From CAXMNX01 sp964194845 (GTDB taxonomy: Bacteria > Pseudomonadota > Alphaproteobacteria > Rhodobacterales > Rhodobacteraceae), in the NCBI GenBank assembly GCA_964194845.1, contig CAXMNX010000038.1:1-63042 (forward strand): a DNA stretch of 63,042 nt, in the 5' to 3' direction. A program made the translations under genes and the position numbers. Under the pieces are notes generated by a model, which saw only the letters and a program-made list of their open reading frames with translations, had not been told where the DNA came from and ran no database searches. This document shows positions 45,795 through 55,088 of this stretch, one piece after another (the first letter of the stretch is position 1; each line of letters begins with the position of its first letter).

Positions 45795-47090
45795 CTAAGG
45801 ATCAGTCTCTTCGTTCGAATCTGTCAGTTGGGCTTCGAACCTGGCTTGTATCTCACGCAATTCCTCGATGGCGCCACGAATGTCGGAACTGTTTATGATG
45901 TTGACCTCGACATGTTCCCCGACATGCGTCAACTTTCTGGCGGACAAACGGTCCTCAGAAGCAGCGTATTCCAGCAACTCAAAATACCGAACAGTCCGTG
46001 AGAATCCCCGAGGGAGAAATTCGCCCATTGCTTTGGCCGTCACGTGCGTTTCGATCAATGAATGGGTATCCTCGTCCAACAGAATACTTTTTGGTTCAGC
46101 CAATCCCTGAAGCCTCGCGGCGAGGTTCACAGGACTGCCTAAAACCGTATAGTCCAGGCGTTGATCCGAGCCGAAGTTCCCGACCGTGCAGTATCCGGTT
46201 GCGATACCCATCCTCACTTTGAGACCGTTGGAAACTCCAATCTTTTTCCAGTAGTTTTGTAACTCGTTGACCCTTTCTTGCATCCGAAGGGCCATTTTCA
46301 CGCATCTCAACGCATCTTCAACATCACCTTTCGTGTCTGGATCTCCGAAGAAAACGAGCACCGCATCCCCAATGAATTTGTCGATTGTGCCGCCGCACTC
46401 AAGGGCAATGTTGGTCATTTCCGATAAGTAGGAATTGATAACATTGGCCAGCCGCTCAGGTTCCATTGTGTCGCTCAGATCGGTGAATTGCACGATATCG
46501 GAAAAAAAGATTGTCAGGTTCTTTCTGGCATGCGTGTGCGATGTATCCTCCGTTTCAGAAAAGATACTCCGGTATATCTGAGGCGACAGATACTTCGCCA
46601 GACGGTTCGCCAGATGCTCTAGCTGCTGGCTTTTCTGTTCGATGAGTTCTTGGTGACTGATCTTTTGCTCCAGCAGGTCTTCGCGCTCGCGCCGGAGTGA
46701 CCATTCCGCCGTTCTGTCGACAAACTGACCCTGCACCCCATTTAGATAGGAAAAGTTGTTATCATGAGTGCATGCCGATAGCAGCGAATAGACCCGATCT
46801 TCGCCATCGACGGAAACCTGAACCTGCGGCAGCAGAACTGAGCCGTTTTTTTCAAGTTCTGATGAGAACAGATCAATTTGTGCTCCGGGCAGACCAAGCT
46901 GTTCGAGCACGTCCAGCATTGACGCATTCACCACATTTCCAAGTATTGGAAAGAACTTCAGAAAATTGGCGTTTACACGCTGAATTTCAAGACTGCTGTT
47001 GGCGAAGTAAGCCGCAGTGATAGCGTTTTGGAAATTGAAAAAACTGAGATCCAGAATGGACTTTTGATTGAAGAATTGCTCAGCATTCAT
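45795..47090 (-). CDS. PAS-class III adenylate cyclase
   Basis: A 431-aa cytosolic cyclase with a PAS-like sensor (about 15-130), a coiled coil (about 133-167) and a CHD domain (about 186-370). The metal aspartates are Asp198 (FFSDIVQFTD) and Asp242 (FIGDAVLVFFG). Lys238 and the DYTVLG Asp fit ATP selectivity, and LGSPVNLAARLQ gives the transition-state Asn and Arg. It should make cAMP under control of the PAS signal. The ATG overlaps the nrtS-like stop (ATGA, 47087-47090), so both proteins are made together. Base composition is lower in GC than the neighbours, suggesting transfer. Confidence 0.88.
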   Translation of the reverse strand: MNAEQFFNQKSILDLSFFNFQNAITAAYFANSSLEIQRVNANFLKFFPILGNVVNASMLDVLEQLGLPGAQIDLFSSELEKNGSVLLPQVQVSVDGEDRVYSLLSACTHDNNFSYLNGVQGQFVDRTAEWSLRREREDLLEQKISHQELIEQKSQQLEHLANRLAKYLSPQIYRSIFSETEDTSHTHARKNLTIFFSDIVQFTDLSDTMEPERLANVINSYLSEMTNIALECGGTIDKFIGDAVLVFFGDPDTKGDVEDALRCVKMALRMQERVNELQNYWKKIGVSNGLKVRMGIATGYCTVGNFGSDQRLDYTVLGSPVNLAARLQGLAEPKSILLDEDTHSLIETHVTAKAMGEFLPRGFSRTVRYFELLEYAASEDRLSARKLTHVGEHVEVNIINSSDIRGAIEELREIQARFEAQLTDSNEETDP

Positions 47091-47386
47091 GACGAGCTCG
47101 CTTTCGTGTCCGTGAGGTTTGCGAGGTCCTGATTGTGGCGTCTAGTTTGCGCCAGCTTGCCTGTGACGGCCCCCCATGTCGTAACACAATAGGGCACGCT
47201 ATAGGTAAGCAGGACTTTGATCATTGGCGGGTATTGCCCCAAAATAATGGTATCTCCATGATTTATCGCGGTGAGTATGGTTCCAACCACGAGAGCAGTT
47301 GCCATTGCTTTGCGTGGAGTTCCATCCCCAAATGCCAAGGCTGACAGCGTGGCTGTCTGCTGCGAAGTCGTTACTGCCATACGCAT
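47087..47386 (-). CDS. NrtS-like nitrate/nitrite transporter domain protein
   Basis: A 99-aa protein with two transmembrane segments: ALVVGTILTAINHGDTIILG and MIKVLLTYSVPYCVTTWGAV. These match the small NrtS family described as nitrate/nitrite transporters in cyanobacteria and bacteria, as far as I recognise it. The charged tail ends at the start of the PAS-cyclase gene. Two in-frame ATGs (47386, 47380) can serve as start. With the cyclase downstream, it may provide or sense nitrate/nitrite for cAMP signalling. Confidence 0.68.
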   Translation of the reverse strand: MRMAVTTSQQTATLSALAFGDGTPRKAMATALVVGTILTAINHGDTIILGQYPPMIKVLLTYSVPYCVTTWGAVTGKLAQTRRHNQDLANLTDTKASSS

Positions 47387-47793
47387 GCAATCCTATCGTT
47401 CGGAGGTATTATTCATAACCTGCTCGGGATTCTCCAAAGTCGTGGAGCCAAGTTTCGAGCTTAGGTCCACCGGCGCTGAAGTAACAAGGGATTTTCTGAC
47501 TGTTGCCGATACCAAGAGTGACCATGTGTCATGGGTTTTGGCCTGTAGTTTCTGTCGCTCGGCACCCAGTATTCGACGGCTGCGACAAACTAATCCCTCG
47601 GTGATCAAAGTCCGCATTGTCCCGCATTGCTGCCGTTTGGTGTCTTCTAGAATAATAAGTCCTGACTCCAACATCTGTTTCAGCCTGTAGCATTTATCGG
47701 CACCGGACCGCGTTCCGTTGCGCGATTGCGTCTGGGCAGCGCCCGTGCCCCCGTGATATCAGGGGGTCGAGCAGCAAACGGTCGGAACAGGCT
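47387..47793. other. 407-bp gap between the nrtS-like gene and glmM
   Basis: No confident gene. A 93-codon minus-strand frame (47393-47674) ends 6 bp before the nrtS-like start and could be a leader gene, but it has no known domain or clear ribosome site. The region should contain the divergent promoters for glmM and for the nrtS-cyclase pair. The GC content is lower than the flanking glmM. Confidence 0.4.
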
Positions 47794-49137
47794 ATGAAGC
47801 GAACACTTTTCGGCACCGATGGGGTCAGGGGACACGCCAATGCGTACCCGATGACGGCGGACCTTGTTTTACGTCTGGGTGCGGCGGCGGGGCGGTATTT
47901 CCGCCGCGACGGGTCTTCGGCGCATCGCGTGGTGATCGGTAAGGACACGCGGCTTTCGGGATATATGTTTGAGAACGCGCTGACGGCGGGTTTCACCTCG
48001 ACCGGCATGAACGTGCTTTTGCTTGGGCCGGTGCCGACACCGGCGGTTGGCATGATGGTAAGGTCGATGCGCGCAGACGTGGGTGTGATGATCTCGGCCA
48101 GCCACAACCCGCACCATGACAATGGCATCAAGTTCTTTGGCCCGGACGGATTTAAGCTTTCCGATGACGCCGAAGCGGCCATCGAAGCCAAACTGGCGGG
48201 CGAGATTGATCCGGCGACAGCAGGCAACATCGGCCGAGCGCGACGGATCGACGACGCGCTTTTCCGCTATGTCGAGCGGGTCAAATCGACGTTTCCGGGC
48301 GATCTGACACTGGACGGGCTGAAAGTGGTCGTCGATTGCGCCAATGGCGCGGCTTACAAGGCGGCACCGACAGTGCTTTGGGAGCTTGGGGCCGAGGTGA
48401 TCCCGATCGGGGTTTCGCCGAATGGCACAAACATCAATCAGGGATGCGGGTCGACGGACACAACCGTCGCGGCCGAGGCGGTGGTGGCCCACGGTGCCGA
48501 TGTGGGCATTTGCCTGGATGGTGATGCCGACCGCGTGATGATCCTGGACGAGAACGGCCGGGTGGCCGGTGGCGACCAGATCATGGCGCTGTTCGCGGCG
48601 CGGTGGGCGAGCGAGGACCGGTTGGCGCAAAGGGCCTTGGTGGCAACGGTGATGTCAAACCTTGGGCTGGAGCGGTATCTGGATGGGCGGGGGTTAACGC
48701 TTCACCGCACGGCGGTTGGCGACCGCTATGTCGTCGAAGCGATGCGCGCGGGCGGCTTTAACCTGGGTGGCGAGCAATCGGGGCATATCGTGATGACCGA
48801 TTTTGCGACCACTGGCGATGGGTTGCTGGCGGGGCTTCAGTTTTTGGCGGAAATGAAGCGTACGGGAGATGCGGCAAGCACACTGACGCAGGTCTTTGAA
48901 CCGGTGCCGCAGCTTTTGAAGAATGTTCGCTACGACGGCGGCGGCAATCCTTTGGAAGCGCCGTCGGTTCAGATCGCAATCCATGATGCCGAGGCGCGCC
49001 TGAACGGAAAAGGCCGCCTGTTGATCCGCAAAAGCGGAACCGAGCCGCTGATCCGGGTCATGGCCGAATGCGAGGATGAGACCACGCTGATTTCAGTGGT
49101 CGAAAGTATCGCCGCAGAGGTCGCCGCCGCAAGCTAA
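47794..49137 (+). CDS. glmM: Phosphoglucosamine mutase
   Basis: A 447-aa alpha-D-phosphohexomutase that interconverts glucosamine-6-P and glucosamine-1-P for UDP-GlcNAc and peptidoglycan. The phosphoserine loop is VGVMISASHNPHHDNGIKFFG, the metal loop is CLDGDADRVMILDENG, the sugar loop is GGEQSGHIVMTD, and the phosphate-binding loop is RKSGTEPLIRVMAE. The N terminus MKRTLFGTDGVRGHAN is diagnostic. Its last 4 bp overlap the convergent DMT gene. Confidence 0.97.
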   Translation: MKRTLFGTDGVRGHANAYPMTADLVLRLGAAAGRYFRRDGSSAHRVVIGKDTRLSGYMFENALTAGFTSTGMNVLLLGPVPTPAVGMMVRSMRADVGVMISASHNPHHDNGIKFFGPDGFKLSDDAEAAIEAKLAGEIDPATAGNIGRARRIDDALFRYVERVKSTFPGDLTLDGLKVVVDCANGAAYKAAPTVLWELGAEVIPIGVSPNGTNINQGCGSTDTTVAAEAVVAHGADVGICLDGDADRVMILDENGRVAGGDQIMALFAARWASEDRLAQRALVATVMSNLGLERYLDGRGLTLHRTAVGDRYVVEAMRAGGFNLGGEQSGHIVMTDFATTGDGLLAGLQFLAEMKRTGDAASTLTQVFEPVPQLLKNVRYDGGGNPLEAPSVQIAIHDAEARLNGKGRLLIRKSGTEPLIRVMAECEDETTLISVVESIAAEVAAAS

Positions 49138-50048
49138 CGCGCGAGCAACCGACGAAACGCGCCCCATTGGCTGAGTGCAACGCCTGCCAGAATAAGCCCA
49201 AGCGACAGGTAGAGCGATGGCGACACCGGTTCGGCAAGGATTAGAATGCCGAGGATCACCGACCAGACCGGAACCTGATAATTTGTGAGCGACATGAACG
49301 TCGGCCCCGCGGTCCGCACAACGAGGATGCGCAAGAGGTTCGCCGCCGCAGTCTGAAAAAGCCCGAGCACGACGATGACACCAAGCACCTTGGCGGTTGG
49401 AACCGACGGTATGCCTTCGGTTGCGAGCGCCAGCATGATCACCAGCGTGCCGCCGATAATAAGTGTCACGGCGGAAAGGCCGACGGGGTCCACCGGGGGC
49501 AGGCGGCGCAGCATGACTGAAGAGACCGCATAGCAGGCGGCCCCGAAAAGGCAGGCCAGACGGCCGGGAAATTCGCCCTGAAGGCCGGTCGATCCGAAAG
49601 CCTGGGGGCCGATCAGGATTGATACCCCGGCGAACCCAATCAGAAAGCCCGCGACTTTGCGGATCGTCATGCCCTCGCCCGGAACCAGAAAATGCGCCAA
49701 TGGCAGGACGATCAGCCCGACCGCCGCCATGCTGACGCCGGCAAAGCCTGAAGTAACAAACTGTTGGCCCCAGCTGATCGCCATGAACGGCAGCGCGGTG
49801 CTCATCGCGGAAATGGCCAGGACCGGGACTGGCCCGGCGCGGGCGTCGGTCAGGTAAAGTTTGCCCCCGCGCATTTGCCAGATAGCAGTCGTAAGGATGG
49901 CGGCCAGAACGATGCGCAGTCCGGCCAGCCAGAAGGGCGTGATGTCTTCAAGCGCAATCTCGATGAATAGGAACGACGCGCCCCAGACAAAGCCGAGTGT
50001 GACGACCATCAGCCAGCTTTTCAGCGTTATATCGGGCTGCGAATTCAT
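49134..50048 (-). CDS. DMT-family (EamA) permease
   Basis: A 304-aa protein with ten predicted helices in two EamA repeats, for example LGFVWGASFLFIEIALEDI with PFWLAGLRIVLAAILT and the C-terminal NYQVPVWSVILGILILAEPVSPSLY. It probably exports a metabolite. The substrate is unknown. Convergent with glmM and overlapping it by 4 bp. Confidence 0.88.
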   Translation of the reverse strand: MNSQPDITLKSWLMVVTLGFVWGASFLFIEIALEDITPFWLAGLRIVLAAILTTAIWQMRGGKLYLTDARAGPVPVLAISAMSTALPFMAISWGQQFVTSGFAGVSMAAVGLIVLPLAHFLVPGEGMTIRKVAGFLIGFAGVSILIGPQAFGSTGLQGEFPGRLACLFGAACYAVSSVMLRRLPPVDPVGLSAVTLIIGGTLVIMLALATEGIPSVPTAKVLGVIVVLGLFQTAAANLLRILVVRTAGPTFMSLTNYQVPVWSVILGILILAEPVSPSLYLSLGLILAGVALSQWGAFRRLLAR

Positions 50049-50237
50049 CTTCGCAGGATCAGCGCTATGTCAGGCCAACCAGCAGCCTGACGCCCGGGGG
50101 ATCGGGGATGCACTATTTGCCGCTTCGTCTGACCATCCGGTCCAGAAACCAAAGAAAAGCCTGCTGCGCAAGCCGCGCGATCACGCCTTCAGACGCGGCA
50201 CTGCGTTCCCGCAATTAGCGGTCAAGTGCCGACGGGT

Positions 50238-50806
50238 TCAGGTTTGGTAGTCGGGCGGCGGGATCAGGGCGAGTATGAGCCCGGCGGCAAGATAGATCCG
50301 CCCGATCGCCTGATAACGCTGCAATTCGGCCGGACTCGGCATCCCGCGCGGCGCAATCTTGCGCGCCTTCGGCATATCCCAGGATATCCCGCCATGCGTG
50401 AGGAAAAGCGGCAGCGTAAGTGTTGCAAGCTGGATCGTCGGCAGCAGAACGAGAATCCGGTTCAGAAGTATCAGTGTTCCGATCTGCTCGGCGCCGCGCA
50501 GCCTGCGTTCGACAGTGGGCCGTTGCAACCCGCCAAGCGCACCGCCCAGACCGCGGCGGTTTCCTTGAACTGGCGCTGATCACTGCGCACATCCCATCCC
50601 ATCCAGCCGCGTGGCCCGGGCATCATGATCCAGGTCACGATCGTGGCAATCGTCAGCACCGAGAGTATGATCCGGGCGCGGGACGCAAAGTTTCGCTCGT
50701 TCTCATTCTCGTTTGCCAGCGCCGATGTCGGGCCAAGGACCGGCACCGCGATCAAGGGCGCGGCCAGCCCGGTTGCCAGACCGGTGGTGAATGTTCTTCG
50801 TTTCAT
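50238..50806 (-). pseudogene. Small membrane protein, possibly frameshifted
   Basis: Two frames may be one gene. The first (50806 to about 50525) starts MKRRTFTTGLATGLAAPLIA with a signal-like segment, then a helix (IILSVLTIATIVTWIMM) and RSDQRQFKETAAVWAVRLAG. The second, in another frame (50528-50238), continues LQRPTVERRLRGAEQIGTL, then a long hydrophobic stretch (ILLNRILVLLPTIQLATLTL) and a last helix (IGRIYLAAGLILALIPP). Read separately, the first has a low-quality 20-residue tail and the second would need a TTG start inside the first. Joining them near 50528 gives a coherent three-helix protein, so a single-base indel or two overlapping genes are both possible. I recognise no family. Confidence 0.45.
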
Positions 50807-50946
50807 GGAAATTCCCTGTTGCAGCGTGCATTTTCGGCAGCTTAGCACAGGTCGGCGGATCGGGGAAAAAGTGCGGATTAGTACCTGACGGTCGGAGCCC
50901 GGAGTAGCCATCATCGACAAAATTCAGAGGGTTATTTTGGAAAGCC

Positions 50947-51570
50947 CTATTGTCTAAGCAGGAACACTATAATCGCCGTGAGATTAACCACCGTCAGTGC
51001 GATCCAAAGCCAGCTCAGCGGCGAAACCGAATAATTGGCGGATGCGGTCGGATAATCTTGCGCCTGTTTGTCGGGTCCGAACCGATAGGTTCGGCTTTGC
51101 AGAGTGAATCCGGAAGTCTCGAATAGGGATTTCGAGGCGGCGTTCCATTCAGAGACGTGGGCATTGAGATTGTCCCAGCCGTGTTGCTCGGCGAGGTCAA
51201 GGGCATGTGATATCAGCGCGCGGGCCACACCTTGGCCGCGATATTCGGGGATGACGCAGATGTCTTCGATGCTGCCGGAGCGTAGGTCGCCGCCCATACC
51301 GGTCGACCAGTTGGCCAAACGCAAATAGCCCGCGAATTGCCCGTCTTTCATTGCCGCAAAAAGCGTCGGGCTTTCTTTTAATTGCTTGCCGCGCTTGTCT
51401 TGAAAGGCGGCGTCCAGATGCGGTTTGATGGCCAGCTCGAAATAGTTTGCGGCCCAGGCAAAGGGTTGCGCGCTGCGATGTTCATTGTAGGTCTGTCTAC
51501 AAAGGGCGGTGATCCGGTCCTTCAGTGCAATCGGCGCGCCTTGAATCTCTATTTCAGCCATGTTGTCCAT
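50947..51570 (-). CDS. GNAT acetyltransferase with C-terminal membrane anchor
   Basis: A 207-aa protein. The GNAT core has IEDICVIPEYRGQGVARALISHAL (acetyl-CoA loop V-x-RGQGVA) and GWDNLNAHVSEWNAASKSLFETSGF. The last 22 residues (LSWLWIALTVVNLTAIIVFLL) form a single membrane helix ending RQ, so the enzyme is tail-anchored with its catalytic domain in the cytosol. The acceptor is not known. Two ATGs (51570, 51561) are candidates. It follows ilvC in the same direction with a 30-bp gap. Confidence 0.8.
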   Translation of the reverse strand: MDNMAEIEIQGAPIALKDRITALCRQTYNEHRSAQPFAWAANYFELAIKPHLDAAFQDKRGKQLKESPTLFAAMKDGQFAGYLRLANWSTGMGGDLRSGSIEDICVIPEYRGQGVARALISHALDLAEQHGWDNLNAHVSEWNAASKSLFETSGFTLQSRTYRFGPDKQAQDYPTASANYSVSPLSWLWIALTVVNLTAIIVFLLRQ

Positions 51571-51600
51571 GGGCCTCGGCAGTCGCGGCCCTTCGCCATC

Positions 51601-52623
51601 TTAGTTCTTCGCCTGATCCACCAACTTGCCTGCCGAGATCCACGGCATCATGCCGCGAAGTTTCTCGCCGACCTCTTCGATCTGGTGGGCGTCGTTGCGC
51701 CGCCGGGTGCCCTTGAAGAACGGTCCGCCGACGGCGTTTTCCTGCATGAAATCACGGACAAACGCGCCGGTCTGGATGTCGTTCAGAATGCTTTTCATCC
51801 GCGCCTTGGTTTCATCGTAAGGCAGCACGCGGGGGCCGGAGACATATTCGCCGTATTCGGCGGTGTTCGAGATCGAGTAGTTCATGTTGGCGATGCCGCC
51901 TTCGTAGATCAGATCGACGATCAGCTTCACTTCGTGCAGACACTCGAAATAGGCCATCTCGGGCGCGTATCCGGCTTCGACAAGCGTCTCGAAACCCATG
52001 CGGATCAGCTCGATCAGACCACCACAAAGCACAGCCTGTTCGCCGAAAAGGTCGGTTTCGCATTCCTCGCGGAAGTTGGTTTCGATAATGCCCGAGCGCC
52101 CGCCGCCGATTGCTGAGCAATAGGAAAGGCCGATCTCGAGCGCCTTGCCAGACGCATCGCAGTCGACGGCAACCAGGCAGGGCACACCGCCACCCTTGAC
52201 GTATTCGCCGCGTACGGTGTGGCCGGGGCCCTTGGGCGCCATCATGATGACGTCGATGCCGGGCTTGGCGTCGATCAGGCCGAAATGGATGTTCAGGCCG
52301 TGGGCAAAGGCAATCGCCGCGCCATCGCGGATGTTGTCGTGGACATATTTCTTATAGGTTTCGGCCTGAAGTTCGTCCGGCATAGTGAACATCATCAGAT
52401 CGCACCAGGCTGCGGCCTCGGCGATACCCATGACCTGAAGCCCTTCGGCCTCGGCCTTCTTGGCGCTGGGCGATCCTTCGCGGAGCGCCACGACAAGGTT
52501 TTTGGCACCTGAGTCGCGCAGGTTCAGCGCGTGGGCGTGGCCCTGGCTGCCGTAGCCGAGAATGGCAACTTTCTTGTCTTTGATTAGGTTGATGTCGCAA
52601 TCGCGGTCATAGTAAACACGCAT
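51601..52623 (-). CDS. ilvC: Ketol-acid reductoisomerase
   Basis: A 340-aa class I KARI that makes dihydroxy acids of the valine/isoleucine pathway with NADPH and Mg2+. NADP-binding AILGYGSQGHAHALNLRDSG with the specificity loop RSG-like LREGSPSAKKAE, MMAPKGPGHTVRGEYVKGGG, the metal-binding ETDLFGEQAVLCGG and EVKLIVDLIYEGG are present. The ATG at 52623 (MRVYYDRDCD) is preceded by GGGGGA. Longer frames upstream overlap the divergent aminotransferase. Confidence 0.97.
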   Translation of the reverse strand: MRVYYDRDCDINLIKDKKVAILGYGSQGHAHALNLRDSGAKNLVVALREGSPSAKKAEAEGLQVMGIAEAAAWCDLMMFTMPDELQAETYKKYVHDNIRDGAAIAFAHGLNIHFGLIDAKPGIDVIMMAPKGPGHTVRGEYVKGGGVPCLVAVDCDASGKALEIGLSYCSAIGGGRSGIIETNFREECETDLFGEQAVLCGGLIELIRMGFETLVEAGYAPEMAYFECLHEVKLIVDLIYEGGIANMNYSISNTAEYGEYVSGPRVLPYDETKARMKSILNDIQTGAFVRDFMQENAVGGPFFKGTRRRNDAHQIEEVGEKLRGMMPWISAGKLVDQAKN

Positions 52624-52726
52624 GGGTGTCCCCCGTTTTCGGTCAGTCGAGTTTAAGCTAACGCGCTGTCTATCGAATATATTGCGGGATGCAATGCAGA
52701 TTGGCTTTGAGACAGGGACCAGAAAC

Positions 52727-53854
52727 ATGGCGGCACTGAGAGACGATATTGATCCAGACGGGCTGTTAGAGTTTTCTGTTGTTTTCACCGATCGCTCGCT
52801 GAACCACATGAGCGCGGTTTTTCAGCAGGTGATGCGGGATATCAGCACGACGCTGAGGCAGGTCTATAACTCGCATTCGGTGGTGGTCGTGCCGGGTGGC
52901 GGAACCTATGCGATGGAAGCGGTTGCGCGCCAGCTGGCGGAAGGTGAAACCGTGATGGTGATCCGGAACGGCTGGTTTTCTTATCGCTGGACGCAGATAT
53001 TCGAGGCCGCGAAGTTGCCTGCCGACGAGATCGTGATGCCGGCGCGGCGGATCGGAAATTCCGATACGTCGCCATTTGCCCCGGCCCCGGTAGATGAAGT
53101 TGTCGCCCGGATCCGCGAGGCCCGGCCCGGCGTTGTTTTCGCGGCGCACGTCGAAACCGCGTCGGGCATGATCCTGCCGGACGGTTATATCGCCAGCGTC
53201 GCATCAGCGGTGCATGAGGTCGGCGGGTTGTTCGTGCTGGATTGCATTGCGTCGGGCTGCGCTTGGGTCGATATGGCCGCACTGGGCGTCGATGTGTTGA
53301 TCTCGGCGCCGCAGAAGGGCTGGTCGTCGTCGCCTTGCGCCGGACTGGTGATGTTGTCGGAAGCCGCCGAGGCGCGGGTGAAGGCGCGGCAATCGTCGAG
53401 CTTTTCCGTCGATCTGGGCAAGTGGCTGTCGATCATGGAGGCCTATACCAGTGGGGGTCACGCCTATCACGCGACGATGCCCACGGACGCGCTTCGCGCC
53501 TTTCGGGACACGATGATGGAATGCCGTGAGATCGGATTTGACCGGTTGAAAGCCGCGCAGTGGGAACTGGGCGACAAAGTGCGAGCAGCGTTGGCCGCGC
53601 GGGGCTTACAATCGGTGGCGGCTGACGGCTTTGGCGCGCCGGGCGTTGTGGTGAGTTACACCGATGACGCGGATGTTCAAACGGGCCGCGCGTTTTTGGC
53701 GGAAGGGCTGCAAATCGCGGCGGGCGTGCCGCTGATGGTCGGCGAAGGCGACGGGTATCGAAGTTTTCGGATCGGGCTTTTCGGGTTGGACAAATTGCAG
53801 GATGTCGATGGTTGCGTCGCACGGCTGGAGGCGGCGCTGGACAAGATCACCTAA
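52727..53854 (+). CDS. Class V aminotransferase (alanine/serine-glyoxylate type)
   Basis: A 375-aa PLP enzyme. The Schiff-base Lys is in LISAPQKGWSSSPCAGLVM, the phosphate loop is VVPGGGTYAMEAVARQL, and FVLDCIASGCAW holds the PLP Asp. The relatives use alanine, serine or phosphonate substrates with glyoxylate or pyruvate. Exact specificity is open. I start at ATG 52727 (MAALRDDIDPDG), with AGGGA upstream. It is divergent from ilvC and overlaps the UbiH-like gene by 4 bp at their 3' ends. Confidence 0.85.
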   Translation: MAALRDDIDPDGLLEFSVVFTDRSLNHMSAVFQQVMRDISTTLRQVYNSHSVVVVPGGGTYAMEAVARQLAEGETVMVIRNGWFSYRWTQIFEAAKLPADEIVMPARRIGNSDTSPFAPAPVDEVVARIREARPGVVFAAHVETASGMILPDGYIASVASAVHEVGGLFVLDCIASGCAWVDMAALGVDVLISAPQKGWSSSPCAGLVMLSEAAEARVKARQSSSFSVDLGKWLSIMEAYTSGGHAYHATMPTDALRAFRDTMMECREIGFDRLKAAQWELGDKVRAALAARGLQSVAADGFGAPGVVVSYTDDADVQTGRAFLAEGLQIAAGVPLMVGEGDGYRSFRIGLFGLDKLQDVDGCVARLEAALDKIT

Positions 53855-55047
53855 CCGCCAAGGCCTGCGCGCATGATACCGCGACGCAAGGGCGCGATGT
53901 CGTGCGCAAGGCGCAGCCCGAGGTTTCGGAGCGACTGCACCGGTGGGTCGTCCGAGCGGCAGACCCGGTTGTAGAGGTCTATCGCACGGGTGCGCAGCCG
54001 GATGTCGCGTTCGCGCGCGCGGGCGTAATCAGCGAGAAAGTCAGGCGTGCCAATGTCTTGCGGTCGGGCGCTCGCAAGATCGCGAAGGGCGGCGATGTCA
54101 GAGAGCGATGTGTTCAGGCCTTGCGCCCCTATTGGCGGCAGAACGTGGGCTGCCTCGGCAATAAGCGCGGTGCGCTCGGCGGTGAGGCGTTCGGCGCGCT
54201 GGGTGACGATTGGCCAGATGCGGCGGGGCGATATCACGCGAAGGTTGCCCAGCACTTCGCAGGAACGCAGGCTGGCGGCGGCGCTTAAGTCGTGATCGCC
54301 AAGTTTCATCAGGCGGGCAGCATCGGGTCCGTCATTCATCCAGACAACCGCTGATGCAGGTCCGCCGTCGTGATCGGGCAGGGGCACGAGCGTAAACGCG
54401 CCACCTGAGAGATAAAGTTCGGTCGAGATATTGTCGTGTGGTGCGTCGTGCGTCACGACGAACGCCAGCGCTTTTTGGCCGTATCGCGTTGTTTTCGCGC
54501 GGATGTTTGCGGCCTCGCGCAGCGGACTTAGGTGCCCGTCCGCCGCAATCGCGAGGCGAGCGCGAACCTGGGTGTTGTCGGTCAGGGTCACGATGGCCTC
54601 GCGGTCGCGGGTCAGGAGCGCGCGAAATCCGGTGCCAAGTCGAAGATCGACGTTTTCGGCTTTGTCGAGGCTGTGGGTCAGTTGCTTTCGGGTCAGCCAG
54701 TTTGGCAGATTCCAGCCGAACGCGGGGCCCCCGAGGTCTGAGGACTGAAAGGCGCGTTCGGTGCGGATTGTCGGCGGGTCGCCCTGGCAATTGATGACGC
54801 GAAGCGTCTCAAGCGGTGTCGCGTGGCCGGCGAGGCCGGACCAGATGCCGATATTGTCGAGAAGCTTTTTCGCAGGTTCCAGAAAGGCGGTTGTACGCAG
54901 GTCGGACCCTTCGCTGGTGGCGGATTTGGGCGGAGCGGCGGGATCGACGAGAATGACGCTAAGGCCGAGATTGCCAAAAGTTGCCGCGGCAACCAGTCCG
55001 GCGATCCCGCCGCCGGAGATGAAGATATCGACGTCGCGCCGTTCCAT
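53851..55047 (-). CDS. UbiH/UbiF/COQ6-family FAD monooxygenase
   Basis: A 398-aa flavoprotein hydroxylase of ubiquinone synthesis type. The FAD fold begins DIFISGGGIAGLVAAATFGN; the middle DG-type motif is LAIAADGHLSPLRE; the end motif is ALIAEAAHVLPPIGAQGLNTSL, which in this family is GDAAHxxxPxxGQGxNxGL, so GD is here EA. It probably hydroxylates the polyprenyl-benzoquinone ring. Which position is not clear. Confidence 0.85.
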   Translation of the reverse strand: MERRDVDIFISGGGIAGLVAAATFGNLGLSVILVDPAAPPKSATSEGSDLRTTAFLEPAKKLLDNIGIWSGLAGHATPLETLRVINCQGDPPTIRTERAFQSSDLGGPAFGWNLPNWLTRKQLTHSLDKAENVDLRLGTGFRALLTRDREAIVTLTDNTQVRARLAIAADGHLSPLREAANIRAKTTRYGQKALAFVVTHDAPHDNISTELYLSGGAFTLVPLPDHDGGPASAVVWMNDGPDAARLMKLGDHDLSAAASLRSCEVLGNLRVISPRRIWPIVTQRAERLTAERTALIAEAAHVLPPIGAQGLNTSLSDIAALRDLASARPQDIGTPDFLADYARARERDIRLRTRAIDLYNRVCRSDDPPVQSLRNLGLRLAHDIAPLRRGIMRAGLGG

Positions 55048-55088
55048 GTGCTGAACCTAGATGCCGGTCGACTGGCTGGAAAGAGCGA

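Noticed and set aside
51382..52116. 244-codon frame opposite ilvC and the acetyltransferase
   Set aside because: It spans two well-supported genes on the other strand and resembles no family.
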